The notes under the pieces were generated by a model. That model saw only the letters and a list, made by a program, of their open reading frames with translations. It was not told the origin of the DNA and did not search any database. From positions 1 through 7,663 of the forward strand of contig JABSQE010000174.1 in the NCBI GenBank assembly GCA_013214245.1: DNA of 7,663 nt, written 5' to 3'. Made by a program: the position numbers and the translations under genes. The stretch's first letter is position 1; each line of letters starts with the position of its first letter. The stretch is from Hyphomicrobiaceae bacterium. Its GTDB lineage: Bacteria > Pseudomonadota > Alphaproteobacteria > Rhizobiales > Hyphomicrobiaceae. Positions 7,001 to 7,663 of the stretch are shown here, in pieces.

Positions 7001-7062
7001 TGAAGCTTTATATTGATTAATCATGAACGCCTTTGTAGATTGTTATTTATACTTTTGGGCTT

Positions 7063-7076
7063 TTTTGCAAGCAAAA
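7063..7076. terminator. Dyad between convergent genes, possible weak bidirectional terminator
   Basis: TTTTGC and GCAAAA are separated by AA, with extra T before and A after, in the 112-bp gap between the ferredoxin and amidohydrolase stops. As RNA it would fold as TTTTG/CAAAA with a 4-nt loop, which is weak. The position and the T/A tracts on both sides fit a shared terminator. Confidence 0.3.
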
Positions 7077-7112
7077 TACTTATATCCAGTATAATATTAA
7101 GTGTTATGTGTA

Positions 7113-7663
7113 TTACTTTGTAACATGGCTAGACATTATTATATTCGGTGCTTGCGTTACAATTTTTAGACAAAACGATGACATTTGTTCCTTAAAATGC
7201 TGAAATTTGCATGATTTCATTAAAGTTGGTTCGTCAAGGTATAGTCTGCGATTTATTTCTATCTGCACAGCATGAACATCGTTTTTTGGATGACCATAAT
7301 GCTCTGTTATAAAACCACCAGCGTAAGGCTGATTGACCCGCACACGCTGACCTATTTGGGCAAGAGATTGCCTCACAATTTGAGTAAGGTGCTTATGGCA
7401 TGATGTCCCATAACGATCGCCAACTATAAAATCTGGACGATTAACTTTAGGGTTCATACTTGATGTTGAGGGCATAGAATGACAATCAATGAGTATGGCA
7501 AAGCCGAATTTACGACGAGTCTGTTCAATCAGGTCGTTAAGGGCTGCGTGAAATGGTGTGTAGAGATATTTAATTCGTTCTAAGCCAATGCGAAGCGGCA
7601 GGCGCTCCGCGTAAATCTCTTCAGAGGGGGATACAACTCGTGCTATGGTTCCAAGTCCCCCTA
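7113..7663 (-). CDS. N-formylglutamate amidohydrolase family protein (5' end outside window)
   Basis: The reverse-strand frame is open from the right edge to the TAA at 7113-7115, giving 182 residues of a protein usually about 270-300 long, so roughly the N-terminal third is missing from view. Its ATG at 7475 is internal, because the conserved family sequence continues in front of it: GLGTIARVV (7632-7658), then LIDCHSMPS (7467-7493). After it come FIVGDRYGTSC (7398-7430), PYAGGFITEHYG (7293-7328) and QIEINRRLY (7239-7265), all hallmarks of this amidohydrolase (FGase) family. The invariant His of DCHS is kept. The enzyme hydrolyses N-formyl-L-glutamate to glutamate and formate, the HutG step of histidine use. 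Alphaproteobacteria often keep such homologues away from hut genes, and no hut gene is visible here, so the physiological substrate is uncertain. No disruption is seen. Confidence 0.9.
   Translation of the reverse strand, partial: GGLGTIARVVSPSEEIYAERLPLRIGLERIKYLYTPFHAALNDLIEQTRRKFGFAILIDCHSMPSTSSMNPKVNRPDFIVGDRYGTSCHKHLTQIVRQSLAQIGQRVRVNQPYAGGFITEHYGHPKNDVHAVQIEINRRLYLDEPTLMKSCKFQHFKEQMSSFCLKIVTQAPNIIMSSHVTK

Overview
The window looks like a piece of an AT-rich, eroding alphaproteobacterial genome. The proteins that can be recognised resemble Rhodospirillales-type alphaproteobacterial families: a large AsmA-like envelope protein, Aat, a metallo-beta-lactamase (MBL) hydrolase with a C-terminal winged helix, a thioredoxin-like [2Fe-2S] ferredoxin and an N-formylglutamate amidohydrolase. 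The genes appear intact and keep their catalytic motifs. They are separated by long AT-rich spacers of about 1.36, 0.68 and 0.63 kb in which I can recognise no gene. Genes cover only about 64% of the window. Intact core genes among decayed spacers are typical of a host-restricted symbiont at an intermediate stage of reduction. 'Candidatus Endolissoclinum faulkneri', a low-density, AT-rich Rhodospirillales symbiont of tunicates, is one known genome of this style. That assignment is an inference from style, not a match.

Layout. Positions 2-2392 (+) hold the C-terminal part of an AsmA/YhdP-like protein whose frame is open to the left edge. Positions 2393-3756 are a spacer with several small dyads, a 10-bp inverted repeat and an in-frame, TGA-interrupted stretch just before aat. 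Positions 3757-4440 (+) are aat (leucyl/phenylalanyl-tRNA-protein transferase). Positions 4441-5116 are a spacer with a 20-bp near-palindrome and a weak promoter-like pair. Positions 5117-6037 (+) encode the MBL-fold hydrolase. Positions 6038-6664 are a spacer with a Fur-box-like core, an 18-bp near-palindrome and a hairpin. Positions 6665-7000 (+) encode the [2Fe-2S] ferredoxin, starting at GTG behind a strong Shine-Dalgarno. It converges on an N-formylglutamate amidohydrolase (7113 to the right edge, -), whose 5' end lies outside the window.

The genes do not form one pathway. Their wide spacing suggests that each is transcribed alone. Three start sites are set by Shine-Dalgarno sequences rather than by the longest open frame: aat at 3757, the MBL gene at 5117 and the ferredoxin at 6665. 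I saw no tRNA, rRNA, CRISPR array, insertion sequence or evident novel multi-gene system. The points most worth a second look are the noncoding structures and what remains of the spacers.
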